NCBI GenBank assembly: GCA_026545225.1 | Contig: CM048853.1 | Location: forward strand, 50,331,755 to 50,395,754 | DNA: 64,000 nucleotides | Origin: Cornus controversa | Taxonomy: Eukaryota; Streptophyta; Magnoliopsida; Cornales; Cornaceae | Direction: 5' to 3' | Shown: positions 50,644 through 62,899 of the stretch, one piece after another | Layout of the letters: each line of letters opens with the position of its first letter | Numbering within the stretch: the first letter of the stretch is position 1 | Position numbers and translations under genes: made by a program | Notes under the pieces: generated by a model | Told to the model about the DNA's origin: nothing | Seen by the model: only the letters and a program-made list of their open reading frames with translations | Database searches by the model: none

Positions 50644-53600
50644 TTAGAGGTTGTCAAAGTTGATGGGTTCTCGCAGGAACCTCTCCATCTGCCTTGCCCT
50701 AGTCTTTATGGACATGTCAAACACCTTTTGCCCAAATTCCACCACGAGCCCACCAAGAATAGTAGGATCAATCTAGAAGAAAGAGACTAGGGTTAGAAAT
50801 GATTCCATTATAAAGCATAAGATGCACATCAGGAAGTCATCCGCATAGCACATAAAATTCAGCAGTGACACTCTACCTTCTGTTCAACCTTAACCTTCTT
50901 CCCACGTCCGATTATATCCTGTAATGTTTCTTTCAATTCTTTTTCCTCCTCCTCAGGAAGGGGCTGGAAGACAAGTGCCAAAGACAGGAAACAGTTAGAA
51001 ACAAACCCACAAATGACTCTCTCACTTAACCAGCAGGAAACTGTAGACAGTCTGAATGATCTGAATAAAGCCATATAAAGAACACAACCACAATTAAACA
51101 AAGAGTACACCAACTAAAGTATGGATTTAAGTCGATCAAACCACACTTAGAAGTACAAGTGCATAAATAAATAAATGTGTATATACACTGTTTCTAATTA
51201 ATCAAATTTGATAAAACCCCAACTACCATGAATGGTCAATGTTCTAATTGATTTTTCTAAAAAAAATGTGCAGCTTTAATGCCAAAGAGGGTTTTGTTCC
51301 CCACTAACATATACTGTATAAATCATTCGATCACTCAATGTGTGTTAATGTCTTCTTAAACAACAAAAAGTACTATAATTACAAGAATCCCTCAAATCTA
51401 CCTAAGAAACCCACCAGATACATCTTGTCCATCTGAACCATATCTTTCACATCTCACAAACCAAGGGGCAAAATTGAAATGGTCGGTACTTGGTACAATG
51501 TTTTACATCACCAAGGATCAAATTTTCAGTTTCTTTCCCATTGAAACAGCTGAAAAGTTTCCATCTCCTGGTGATCCGTGAAGAAATTGAAATTCCCAAG
51601 TGTTGATAAAATGGAATTGTTTGGATAGAAGTATGTTATAAATGAAAAATAACAACCAAGGAAAAGTAGAAGAGGAGTTAGGGTAAAAGCTTAGTATTAC
51701 TTGGGTCGACAACTATTATTGCCTAACATTGTTGATTAGTTTACTTCGGTTGTTATTTTACTCTTAACTTGCATGAAAATGTCTACGTCATGTATATCAT
51801 ATAATTCATGCCTATAATGTTACAACTTCACGTTTAATTATCAATTTAGCACAAACAGATAGAAGATAAACATGACAGTGAACAGTTATACCAACATGGC
51901 AAATTCTAAAAACTTAGGAATCGAATAGGACAACGAGTAGAACACAACAATAATTTCATGTAATTTTTCAAATATGTATTTTATATAGGACAGAAAGGCA
52001 AAATTCAATTGATTTATTTGAATTTCTTGACAAAAAACAAATGCATGATGCGGAGGACAAAGTTCAAAAAATACCACAAACAATCTTGAAGTGCATACTA
52101 CTATTACTCCCCTTGTTATAGGTCCCTTTTTACAATTATATTGTTTTACTATATTAAAAAGTGTCTATAACATAACTGGCCTGTTTTGGCCATGTTAACA
52201 GTACCAGGGGTGGAGCAAGCTAATGTCCACTGGGGCAGCTGTGCCCACTCACTTCATTTTTCACTTCGATTTTCTATATATATATGCCCAAATGCTTCTG
52301 GTTTTCTGGATGTATAAGCCCGAAGCATATATAAATAATCAGTAACCTGCCTTAATTTTTCTTTACTAGATTGTACTTCATGAGTCCAAGCGTTCCGATA
52401 CATTTCTTTATTTTTTTGAAATTTCCCTTGTGTTTATCAAATGTTTCCCTTTCCTAGTCAACCAAAATGACAGACCAAAAAGAAATTAAATGACAACATT
52501 AACTCAATTATAACCACTTCCATTACAGCCACACTAGACTACCACTGTCAAGAATCACATTGCACATGTTAAAATGATTCTAGAATTTCACACACACACA
52601 ATTTTAAGGGGCAGATAGTTACCCCTGTTTCATATGGAGAGTGCTCATCAGAATTAAAAATTTACACTGATATAACTTACAATCACAGTCGTCACAATGG
52701 CTTTCACTTCTCCCTTATGTGCCATGGTCAACTCCGTAAATCTCTTTACTATAGTTTCTACGTTTCTTAGCCTCCCCTTCTCAGCCAGAACAGCTAGAGC
52801 AAATGAGATGAAACAGTTAGAAAAATTAGCAGAAAATAAAATTGACTTCAAACAAGAAAACACAGTGAATTTAGACTAGTTGTTTGATAATGAAGTAAAA
52901 TAAGAACCAAATTGCAAGATACATGGATGGGACTCTCTAATATTGAAAGAGAATATGTAGAATCTAAAAGGAAAAGAACATAGGAATGACTAGTATTAGA
53001 ATCGAGTTGGACCTTTGATTAATTAACATCTCAATTAGTGAAAAAAATATATGACATGTAATCAATGTTCACATTCCACTATCTTCAAGTGAGAATTTTG
53101 CCTAGATATATTGTAAGATCACAACTGGTCTTAGGTTAACTACAGTCAATATATGTTTTTATATCAACTACATGTACTAATACAAAAAAATGCAGCCCAC
53201 AAATAATTTTATACACAAAATAAGGCCATGAATCATACAACTTGGCAAAATGTTAACACACGTAACAAGAAAGAAGAAAATGTCCACCTAACTGAAAAGG
53301 CGTCACCTAGAACAGAATAAGGTGATGAATTTCCTTCTAGGAAATGGTTCCCTGTAAGGTATTTAAAATTGGAAAATAAAAAATGCTGCAAACTGATTTT
53401 GCTGGAATATTAAACAATTATTATTTCTAGGATAATATTTTAGGACTACACGTTACTGTAAGTTGTGCCAATTCTGTATCAAAAAGAAAACATCAAAAAG
53501 TCGGTATTAGCCACTGAAGAAGCTTCAAGCCCAAGTAAACTCATGCAAGTTGACACACTTCTAATGGACAAAAGATGCCAAAATGCTAAAGGGGAGATTT

Positions 53601-55444
53601 TTCTGTCAACATTCCTCCCATCAAGCTTTTTCACATATTTTTTGGTGACTACAAACTGACAGTTGTATTAATGCATCTTTCATGTTTGCAGAAAATGATT
53701 GTCATGTCTTAAAACTCTTTAACCATGTTCTTTGACAAGTTGGATGTTTTCCACTTGGGTTCGAAGGCCTTGCACAAGCAAACCATATTACACGTTTTTA
53801 TGCAGATTCTTAATTTTTGTATCGTGTATGGACATAAAACAAACAAGTGACCAGAGATATAATTTCATCTTAAATGATAATAATACATGCAAAGTTTTAG
53901 CAAAATCTAATTTGATAAACAACAGATAACAAATACAGGGTACCCATCTAAGAGAATAGCAAATAAGAACAACTTAAAAAACAAATCCAATGTGCACATG
54001 ATCGAAGTACCTAAAAATTCTATAAACACCTGTAACAAAGGAACTTTAGCACAACTATGAAAATATTCTGACATCATAATGAAATGGCAATTTAATGATC
54101 TACATTTTGTTTAAATGTGAAGGCAGAAGATAATTGTTTTAAATTCATTTTTAATCAACAAAATTTGATGTCCATATATCAGATTTAACTACCAATACAA
54201 GCTCATCATACCCAAGAAGTTCGTTGTAATATCCGAAAATTTAGCTTCGCTACAGATTTCAAATATAGCCTTCACTCTTGTTTCTACAGGCACTGACAAG
54301 TCCTTCATGAACAGAGAAAACAAGGTACTTTTCTTTGAAGCCTCAACAAGGTCAAGAAGCTCAGACTCAACCTTGTCCAATGCATTAGCTTTTACTGCTG
54401 CGATGTACAAAGCAGAGGCGTAATTTCCAGAACCCCCAAACAAAGCCAGAGGCACCTGAAATGTCATAGAGAACCACAAAGCAAGAATAACATAAAAAAA
54501 ACTCACAAAGATCCTGAGAAATCATAATCATCCAACTCAATATTTTAAAAAGATTAACCATTCAAAGTAGCTTTCTGAACTTAATAAAGAAAAATGGAAA
54601 CCCAATCTAAGTAATGTAAAGCATAAAACTTTTAAAAGCGACTTACAAAAATTGGTCCTTAACCTTGTGAAGATAATAGTGAAATGCATAACATAACTAG
54701 TCAAAATTCAGAAAGCCTAGTTACCTTAACTTTTACTTCTTTTGTTGGCGCGGTAGCATAGTTCCTGGACGGCTGCAACAAAAAAATAACTAACTGAACA
54801 GAAGTCCACATAAATATAGAATGAACCACATAACTAAGAATAAATGGATAAGAAACACTACAACACTATCTTGCAAGGGAAAAAAATGAAAAATAGGAAC
54901 AAGGTTAATTCTGTGACCATGACATGAAATACCATAAACACACAGATACCGAATTGTGTCCAGGAAAACCCTTAACCCTCATTTGGTTGCTGAGAAAACA
55001 AAAGGAAAATGCAAAACGATAAACAGATTTTTTTTTTTTTAAGTTTGAGGATTTTATTTGTTTCGTTTTTTGCGTCAGCTAAGTTGATTTGAATCTTTAG
55101 TTTCATGCACTTGCAACTCAAAGTTTTCTCATCGACAAAAAGATTCCCCCTCGTTTATACATAGAGAGAGAGAGCATTTCAAGTAAATCAACTTCATTCA
55201 GCTCGATGACAACAAGAAGTCATGAATGAATCTAAGATCTATGTTCATAGATCAGAAACAAATAATAATCAGAATACAGATATAACTACGATTATTGGTG
55301 TGTTTAAGTCTATACCTCGGAATTTGTGAAACTAGGGCACAGGAGGGTTCGTTGAACAGTTGATCTCTGTGTTGAGAGAGGATCGGACCTCAGAATCCGC
55401 TGGAAGAGAGGGACGGTTGATCTGATTCGCCCAGCCATTGCCAT
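50644..55444 (-). CDS. ATP5: Mitochondrial ATP synthase delta / OSCP subunit
   Basis: Six exons (55444-55316, 54772-54725, 54455-54212, 52793-52681, 50963-50877, 50772-50644) with GT-AG junctions give 249 residues. The protein opens with an Arg/Ser-rich presequence (MAMAGRIRSTVPLFQRILR, about residues 1-48) expected of a mitochondrial import signal. It continues with the OSCP fold: VPLALFGGSGNYASALYIAA, KVESELLDLVEASKKS, KDLSVPVETRVKAIF, FLAVLAEKGRLRNVETI, RFTELTMAHKGEVKA-VTTVIPLP, and the C-terminal IDPTILGGLVVEFG and RQMERFLREPINF. In the enzyme it sits on top of F1 and binds the peripheral stalk, coupling proton flow to ATP synthesis. Intron 3 (52794-54211) is the longest clean intron; intron 4 (50964-52680) holds one repeat relic. 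Confidence 0.96.
52200..52330. repeat. Transposon-end relic in ATP synthase intron 4
   Basis: GGGGTGGAGCAAGCTAATG, then CTGGGGCAGCTGTGCCCACT resembles the ends of the element at 42899-43165. It is too short and decayed to classify. Confidence 0.3.
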
Positions 55445-55844
55445 TTCCAAACCCTAATTTTTTTTGTGGAGACACAGAGAGAGAGACTCACTGTTTTACC
55501 TTCTTCAAATGGTGAAATTAGAGCTTGACAAAGAGTAGCAAACGTTGGGGTTCAATTTTGAGGGATTCGCTAGTGTACGCCTGTACCTATGATCCTACGC
55601 GTTTGGATTACCTGCGAGTGCATGGTTATTCTGCAAAACCAGCGTACCATCGCGACATGTAGCAGAATTCTATTGGCCAAGGCAAAGCTTTATTTTTTTG
55701 TTTTTTATTTTTGATTTATGTATGTGATCCTTGAAACTTGCCAATTTTTCTGACATTTGACAATTTAAGAGAAAATTATGAAAGATTATGACAACATAAA
55801 AGTAAATGACTTTTCCAATCATCATCATCATTATTATTTTTTTA

Positions 55845-56640
55845 AGAGGAGTGCTAGCGATCGGTGGAAATCAATTCCTAAAATTAAATGATTTCATGCA
55901 ATAAATGTCCTACTTTTTCATCAATCAATATACCCTTCTAGTTCTAAAGTATTTACAGTGGTGCCATTAACAAATAAATAAAATTATAAACATAAAGTAT
56001 TAAAAAACTTTTATTAATATTTTTTTTATATTGCCCTACTTTTAAATATTTTTAATAATCTATATACTTATTATAATCATTTCCTATATAATTTTTAAAA
56101 ATTTGTAATTATGGTTAATTGAATAAGTATACAGATTATTAAAAATATTTAAAAGCAAGAAAATATAAAAAAATATATTCATAAAAATAGTTTAATACTT
56201 TAAAAATATGTTCTTTTATTAAAATTTTGTAATTATGGTTAATTGAATTAAAGAACATATTTTTAAAGTATTAAAATATTTTTATGAATATTTTTTTTAT
56301 ATACTTATTCAATTAATTAAAATAATCTATATACTTATTCAATTCATGTATATACTTTATGTTTATAATTTTATTTTTATTAATATTTTTAATAATATAT
56401 ATATATTCAATTAATCTATATACTTTATGTTTATAATTTTATTTTTATTAATATTTTAATACTTTATGTTTATAATTTTATTTGTTTGTTGATGGCATCA
56501 CTGTAAATACTTTAGAACTGGAAGGGTATATTGATTGATGAAAAAGTAGGACATTTATTGTAGGAAAGCATTTAATTTTGGGATACTCAATGGAGAGACT
56601 GTGCAAGAACACTCGCTTAAGCCACTGCCGCTAGCACTCC
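55845..56640. mobile_element. Long-arm foldback DNA transposon with perfect 10-bp target duplication
   Basis: The element starts AGAGGAGTGCTAGCG and ends CGCTAGCACTCC. An identical 10-bp sequence (TATTTTTTTA) sits on both sides, at 55835-55844 and 56641-56650. After the outer 14 bp, the right arm has about 45 extra bases; then about 130 bp match in inverted order (for example CAATAAATGTCCTACTTTTT against AAAAAGTAGGACATTTATTG). The interior is made of further AT-rich inverted and direct repeats. There is no transposase. Long arms and a 9-10 bp duplication fit Mutator-like non-autonomous elements. Confidence 0.8.
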
Positions 56641-57039
56641 TATTTTTTTAATCACTATCTTACTTTAAAGATAATGATTTGTAGAGTAAAAAATTATCAC
56701 CAAATGTGTAATGAAGAGAGTGTCCATCTATTAAATTATGAAATTATAAATCTCACTTACACTATCTAAGAATGAAAGTGATTCACTTTTTTAATTTGGT
56801 GATAACTTTCACTCTAACTACCTTTACTCTTACTTTAGTCACATAAATCTTTCCTATAATATTTAGTTTTTAAAATTATTTTTAATAATTTGATCTAATG
56901 TTAACATCGACTGGTCTCTCTAATCTCCCAACTTTTATGCAAGTTAATTTTTCTCTTATCACGAATGCATCATTACATCTTCTTAACAGAAAAAAATTTA
57001 AAAGTTGTAATTACTTTTATACCTTCGTTTTGATTAACT

Positions 57040-57290
57040 TTAGATAAAAGTGTCTTAATAAAAATTTGAAGGACATGTTGGTCATATAATGCTTAAAAAT
57101 TGGTTATGTAAACGTTGACCATGACCAACCGTTAACTCAAGTGATGGTAATAATGTGTTTGTTACAAATGTGTAAATTAGAGGAAATAATTGTAATATGT
57201 CAAAATACAAAAAAGGCAAATGTAATAAACCTTAATTAAAAGAGAGAAGTGTAATTTACCCTTATATATATATATAAAAAAAAAAAAAAA
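57040..57290. repeat. Dispersed MITE-family fragment
   Basis: On the minus strand it reads AAGGGTAAATTACACTTCTC, then a TTAAGGTTTATTACA-type block, similar to 24270-24655. A poly(A) tract lies at about 57277-57290. Confidence 0.35.
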
Positions 57291-57299
57291 ATTGGGTTT

Positions 57300-59270
57300 A
57301 AAGAGTTTGGGCTTCATAACTTTATCTTGCTATGGCGCACAAATAAGCTAATGGGTGGGTTCTGGGCCTAATTGATGAAATCTGGCTGTGCCAAAAGCCC
57401 GACTTCTTAGGCCTGTCAATTACCCAAAAAACAAAAAGCAAAAAGCAAAAAGAACTGTGTATTTTCTTTCTTTTTATTTATTTTTTTGTTTTGGTATTAT
57501 TTTAACAACTGAAAAAAACCTGTTAAAAAGCTACTATTTGTTAGTACATTGGTAGAGATACAAGTACTTATTAGATATTGGGATTCTTACATACACGATA
57601 CTCATAATAATTAATAATTTCTACATACTTGGACTCTAATTAGCCTAAGAGAGTAAGAGAGAGGTGACTTCAAACATGTAACTTAATTTCTTTTTTCCCT
57701 TTTCTTTTCTAGTCTAAAACAAATGTGTGAGTGGGAAAAATCTCTGTTCCAACTCAATAACTTCTTTGTATTTTGGCCTTGCCCAACAATCTGATATGTC
57801 ACTTTCTTTGCTTTCCTAAAAATATGTTCTTCAGTCACAAAAATATTCAAATCTGGATTTTTGTTCTTGAATGAATGACCAGTCTCACAAGTCTCTTCAA
57901 TGGCATTATTTGAGCCTCCATGAATCTTCCTTTAAGCCTGTAACTCAAGCCCCCTTTGCCCATGTTTCTCTTTGAGTTGCTGATTTTAGCCCTTCATATT
58001 GTACCTAAACATCTCAATGCATCTAAACCCTCCTTTGCCAAATTTTAATGAACCTTCAAAATTAAGTTTAATCCATTGTTTGAGGATGTTTTGATTTAAT
58101 TAATTGAAGTTGCACTTGAGTTTTTCTACAATGGCTTCCCACCCTTTTTAAAGGGCGATTTGAAATAAAGCTTATGATAGGGAGTCCGAATTCGGAAGTG
58201 ATGTCATGTGGTGGGACTCACCGCCACTCTTACAAGTCCGGATATCATTTTTCTTTGAAATATAGTTTTCGTACAAATTTGTTGATATATATATATATAT
58301 ATACAAGCATGATGAGCTATAATTATCAGGGAAGTGCTATTATGCTCCAACAGATAACTCTTGCACTTCACTTTTTGTCCAAAAATGAAAATGATGAAGT
58401 TGCCCCCAAACCATCAAAGCAAAGACAACTTATCTTCTCTCATCCAAACTTCAGGTCTCTCACTGTCTGAGAACCACTTTCTTGGTCATGCTTATATGAC
58501 CACCATGAACAAACAGCAGTGACATGGTACAAAAAAAGCTTGAAAGCTAAGAGTTTAACTCACTGATGTGTCCATGATGAGCTTTCAACCATAAGATCAT
58601 TTATGTTTGTATTTATGTAAAACTCACACTAAATGGCCTGCAAAATTTCTGGAGTTCCAACTGATTTCCTTCCAAAGAAAACTAGCTTTAAAAATAAAAA
58701 AGAATTTAGCATTCACAATTTGGGTTGGTTTTATTTACCTCAATTCCTAGAGGGACGATTTAAGATGCAAAAGAGGCCCTTAGCTCCTTGAGAACAAGTT
58801 CTTTAAATTAGTAATGCATTGATAAAGTTAAACTCACTCTTTTCTAGCTGCTCTGTCACTCACACTTGTCTTCTTTGATGGGTCACACTGAATTATTGCT
58901 CAAATGAGGGCATCCTTCCAACAAACACCAGCAGAGAAAGACAAAGGGAATCATAGTTGAAGCTACCATAGTTTACCATATAATATTTTCTCTTACAAAA
59001 AATTGACAGGAGAAGGATAACTTTAACAAATATGATTAGCATGACTTCATAGAAAATAGAGGTAAAAGCATTATTCAGTAAAGTTGGTTTTGAGTACAAC
59101 AATAACCGAGTTCTCAATTACAATTCTTCTCCTCAAGACCAAATGAATAAAGAAATAATAACAACAACTGTATTATTGAAGTAAACTACCAATAAATGAT
59201 AAATGGAGGAACTTCAGGTGTGAAAATGGAAAGAATGAAAGAATAACTTTGAACTTGATTCTTACTGTGC
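57300..59270. other. Intergenic stretch with no supported gene
   Basis: It contains a short TA run at 58285-58302 and otherwise unremarkable sequence. Open frames here are short, with no recognisable protein similarity. It includes the 3' flank of the gene ending at 59278. Confidence 0.6.
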
Positions 59271-59277
59271 AATTATT

Positions 59278-62200
59278 TTAGGTAGAAAGTGTGCATGGCT
59301 TCAGGAACCAAAAAACATCTAAGCTTCTTGCTTCTCTTTCAGCAGCAGTAGAAGCACCTCTTCCTCCGTGATTTCCTTTGTCCACAGGTTCATCATTTTG
59401 CACTTCCTTATTGCTCTGCCCCAGCTCTTGAAGGATTCCCCTCTCCTAATTTGTCCATCATTTGATTATATATAACTCAATCAGTAAATTGAGACACTAT
59501 ACAGCAAAGAGTAACAACTCTCCAAGGTTTCCTCTCCTAGATTAGGTTGGGATTATCAACCCAAGCACAGCCACACATTTTCTCTAACCCAAACTTGGCT
59601 AATTGGTTGGCTGGATTAAGTTTACCAAAAAAATTAGATGGTGCATCATCATTGTTAACAACCATCTAATACCCCTCCTCCTAAATACATAAATCCTTCA
59701 ACACGCCCCCTTATGTGTGACCTTCTTTTAGTCCAACACGTGTTTCAACTTTTAATTATCAGGATGACTGTGAGGTATGAACTCGAGACCTTTGGCTCAG
59801 ATATCATGTTAACAACCATCTACTCTAAAAGCTTAAGCTATTAAGTGGGTGTAACTTAAATATATAAATCTTTCAACAATCATCAATCAAATATTTGGAG
59901 AAAAATGGACTCGACCAATGCAACCCATTTACTAGGAGGTGAGGAAGGGAAAAACTTGTAAAAAAGGACCTCAATTCTACAGGAAAGATTAAGGTGCAGT
60001 TTGGGGAGAGTGGTTTAAGTTTATTTTCCCTTTCATTTTAAGTTGTAACAGTGAAGGTATGAAGCCTTGCTACTATTGAATTAGGCTGGTTCCTATTTAC
60101 CTGAGCTAGCTTAGCTGAGTGACCAATGTAAGTTTCGTTTTGATAGGTCCAAATCAGTATTTGATTCAAGAGAAAGAGAAGAGTTAATATCAGAAGTCAC
60201 AACACAACCTAATAGGTGTGAAAGCAGGAAATAATATAAGGAGGAATGAATTGAAGCAAATTCCGGCTATCAAGTTTTGCCTTTATAAACACAAGTCTTT
60301 TTGGATTAACAAAGAGAAAATCATCTATCGAAAATGACATTATTGGGAAAAAGAAGATTTATCTCTCACCTAGTGGACTTAAAATGTTCAATGAGGTAAT
60401 GGGATAAAAAACGAGCTTCTATCACAATATATAGAAACTAATGTTGATATTATTTCCTCTCATCCTATGAAAGATGGGGAAAGAAGGGGGTTGAAAGAAC
60501 ATGTCTTGTTCTGTTACCTTTCTGCCTCTCAATTATTTAGTCTTTCTCTTCTATCATAATTGCCCCTAATCAAATGAGGATATAAATCAGAGAAAGAAGC
60601 AGGTTTATTAGTGCCATACCAGAGGCCTAGATCGAGAAGCTTTGAGAGGGGTGGCTTTGGTGGGCCCACGGCCAGCTGAAAAACATTGTGGTGAGGGAGG
60701 ACAGGTTCGAATTTGCGACAATATTTCCTCTTCCTTGTGCTTCACATTCTTCAGATCCAAAGAGATTGGAATGTTCTCTGCCTCCTCAGTTCTCCTGCAT
60801 AATAACATTACCAAATTCAGTCACTCATGCAATCTTTTTTTTTTTTCTAGTGTAGAAAAAACAAACTATCACAGGCTCTAATTAGGAACACCACGCAACA
60901 ATCCACTTAAATGGATTTCGTTAATGATTTAAATAATTTGAATTGCATAATTATTTGGTGTGGACTGTGGAGGTTTTCCAAGTGAGAAACACCAAGCAAA
61001 TGGAGCTAGATCAAGCAAAACTCTAAACTGAATATATGATGATATGATAAATTATCATTCATCTTCCATCAATTTGCAGTGCCTTATTCACCATACTTCT
61101 CTCAATGCATTAAAGAATATGATCGTCTGAACAGCAAACTCACTGGGTCTTTTAATTATCAACAATTGATCCACCAATGGATATATACAATTATACATAT
61201 ACACAGACAAATATACATATGTATCATCTAAAAGGACAGCTTTGTATGTTTTTGTGCTTGTGTAGATATACATACATTCATGTATTTTATGTATATGCAA
61301 ATAACTTACTTTTTCCTGCTTTGCTTCTCCTTGACATGGCTCTTCTCCATTGCTTCACATTTCTCCTTTCTTACCTCAAGCAATGGCTTCCTCTCTTTCT
61401 CTCTCTCATTTGAATCCTCCATGTTATCATTAGGACATTCCTGCACTCCCCGCTTCTTGGCTGCCACCACCGGACTCTTCTTTGCATTTGATCTCTCCAC
61501 ATTCTCTCTCTCTTTCGCCCTCATTGCCAATCTCTTCAATTCAGTGCAAAAATCTGTTATCTGATTCAGTATATCTCGTCCAGCAAACAGATTCCGAGCT
61601 GATAGCGTACTTTTCAGCAGCGGTGTATCTTCCTTCTGCATGGAATTATCGATCTGTTTCTTCTCTGTGCTTGATTTGATTGCTGCTTTCATGGAGTTGT
61701 ACTGTTGACTTGGAGTAGAGAAATTAGGGTTTTGATTTTCTCCATTTTCGACAAATCTATCACTTTTTGAGTCCTTTTCTGATGAAACTGAAGGTTGAGC
61801 AAACCCTCTTCTTTTCAAAGTAGCGTCTCTGAATGAAAATATGAACTTTTAGTCTTAGTTTAGATATGCAAAAATGAATTGAACTAAATGTCCAAAGCTA
61901 GGGTTTTTATTACCTCCGATCACCTAATGGAAGGATCTCAGAAATACTAGCTGATCCTCGAAGCTTCACAAGACAAAAAGAAGAAAAATTCAGAAAATCA
62001 GACAACTGAAAGAGAATTAATCCTCTGTTGGGTAACTGAGGAAGTCCAAGAAAAATAAAGAAACTTGAAATTTTAAATCCTATGTTTTAATGATGACAAA
62101 CAGTTGTGACCGCCTAATTTCAGGTCCCTTATATTAAAAAAATCTTTTTTTTCCCCCTAAAATTACTTGGAAACCAAACGCAAGAAACTTGCAGGGAGAT

Positions 62201-62340
62201 CAAGAAAACTGAGATTAGAACCTTTGAAGTAGGTGTTTCTTTGAGAAAATCTTCAACTGTCTTGGGATGATTGCAATCTGCAAGAGGAATGCAATATTAG
62301 AAACAAGAATTGGTAAATTGCGCCATATATATAGAAGTGC

Positions 62341-62388
<48 letters not shown>

Positions 62389-62534
62389 CCAGGTCTGCAG
62401 AACCAAGCTTCATCATCAACAGACCATTGAGGAGCAGATAAATCGATCCATTGAGGGGCATTTATGTGCTCATAGAGCTCATCTTCGACAAATACAGAAT
62501 TAATAGTTTTCCAATCGATTTTAGCTGGCTCCAT
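59278..62534 (-). CDS. Plant protein of unknown function with conserved WFCRPDC and DVFWFLKPCT motifs
   Basis: Six exons (62534-62390, 62277-62222, 61963-61914, 61828-61310, 60794-60620, 59445-59278), all GT-AG, give 370 residues. I do not recognise a named family. The N-terminus (residues 1-67) looks conserved and folded: DWKTINSVFVEDELYEHINA, a DDEAWFCRPDCNHP block (Cys46, Cys50, His52) and EDFLK. Next come a basic, Ser-rich, probably disordered middle (about 85-260) with a STLSARNLFAGRDILNQI block and a charged helical stretch (ELKRLAMRAKERENVE), then CPPSPQCFSAGRGPTKATP. The C-terminus is AAEREARSLDVFWFLKPCTL. The start at 62534 is preceded by CT-rich leader sequence; an upstream ATG at 62651 in the same frame is possible but reads low-complexity residues. 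The joined frame and ordered motifs support a real gene. Confidence 0.87.
62342..62388 (-). repeat. (TA)n microsatellite abutting a splice donor
   Basis: A TA run of about 23 units starts right after the intron 1 donor of the unknown-function gene. On the gene strand exon 1 ends CCTG and the intron reads GTAATATATAT onwards. Confidence 0.95.
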
Positions 62535-62535
62535 T

Positions 62536-62870
62536 TCACAGACCGAGCGAGCAAGAGAGAGAGAGAGAGAGAGCAGCAGCAAATTGGGGGAATTGTAATT
62601 TACAGAAAACAAGTTGGGGGAATTGTTCTTTAACAGCCAACAACCCAACAATTATCAGCTTAGAGAGAGAGAGATGCGAACGGTGTAAAACAGAGAGAGA
62701 GAGAGCAGCAGCAAATCGGGGGAATTGTTCTTTTACACCCAACAATTTTCAGCTTGCAAATAGTGTAAAACCCTATGACACAATTCGGAAGATATTGAGA
62801 GAGAGAGAGAGCTGCAAATGGTGTAAAAGGGGAGAGAGAGATAGAGAGAGAGAGAGGTGAAGTGTAACGT
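62536..62870 (-). repeat. Repeated leader segments with GA tracts
   Basis: A unit of about 50-130 bp containing GAGAGAGAGAGCAGCAGC, then AAATYGGGGGAATTGT recurs at about 62553-62600 and 62693-62730, with a partial version at 62615-62640. More GA tracts follow at 62798 and 62832. These lie in the leader or promoter of the unknown-function gene. Confidence 0.7.
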
Positions 62871-62899
62871 TAGCGGGGACTGAGACAGTGAACCGTTAT

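Noticed and set aside
58174-58470. 98-codon plus-strand frame
   Set aside because: No recognisable motif, passes through a TA run, and no splice or codon-use support.
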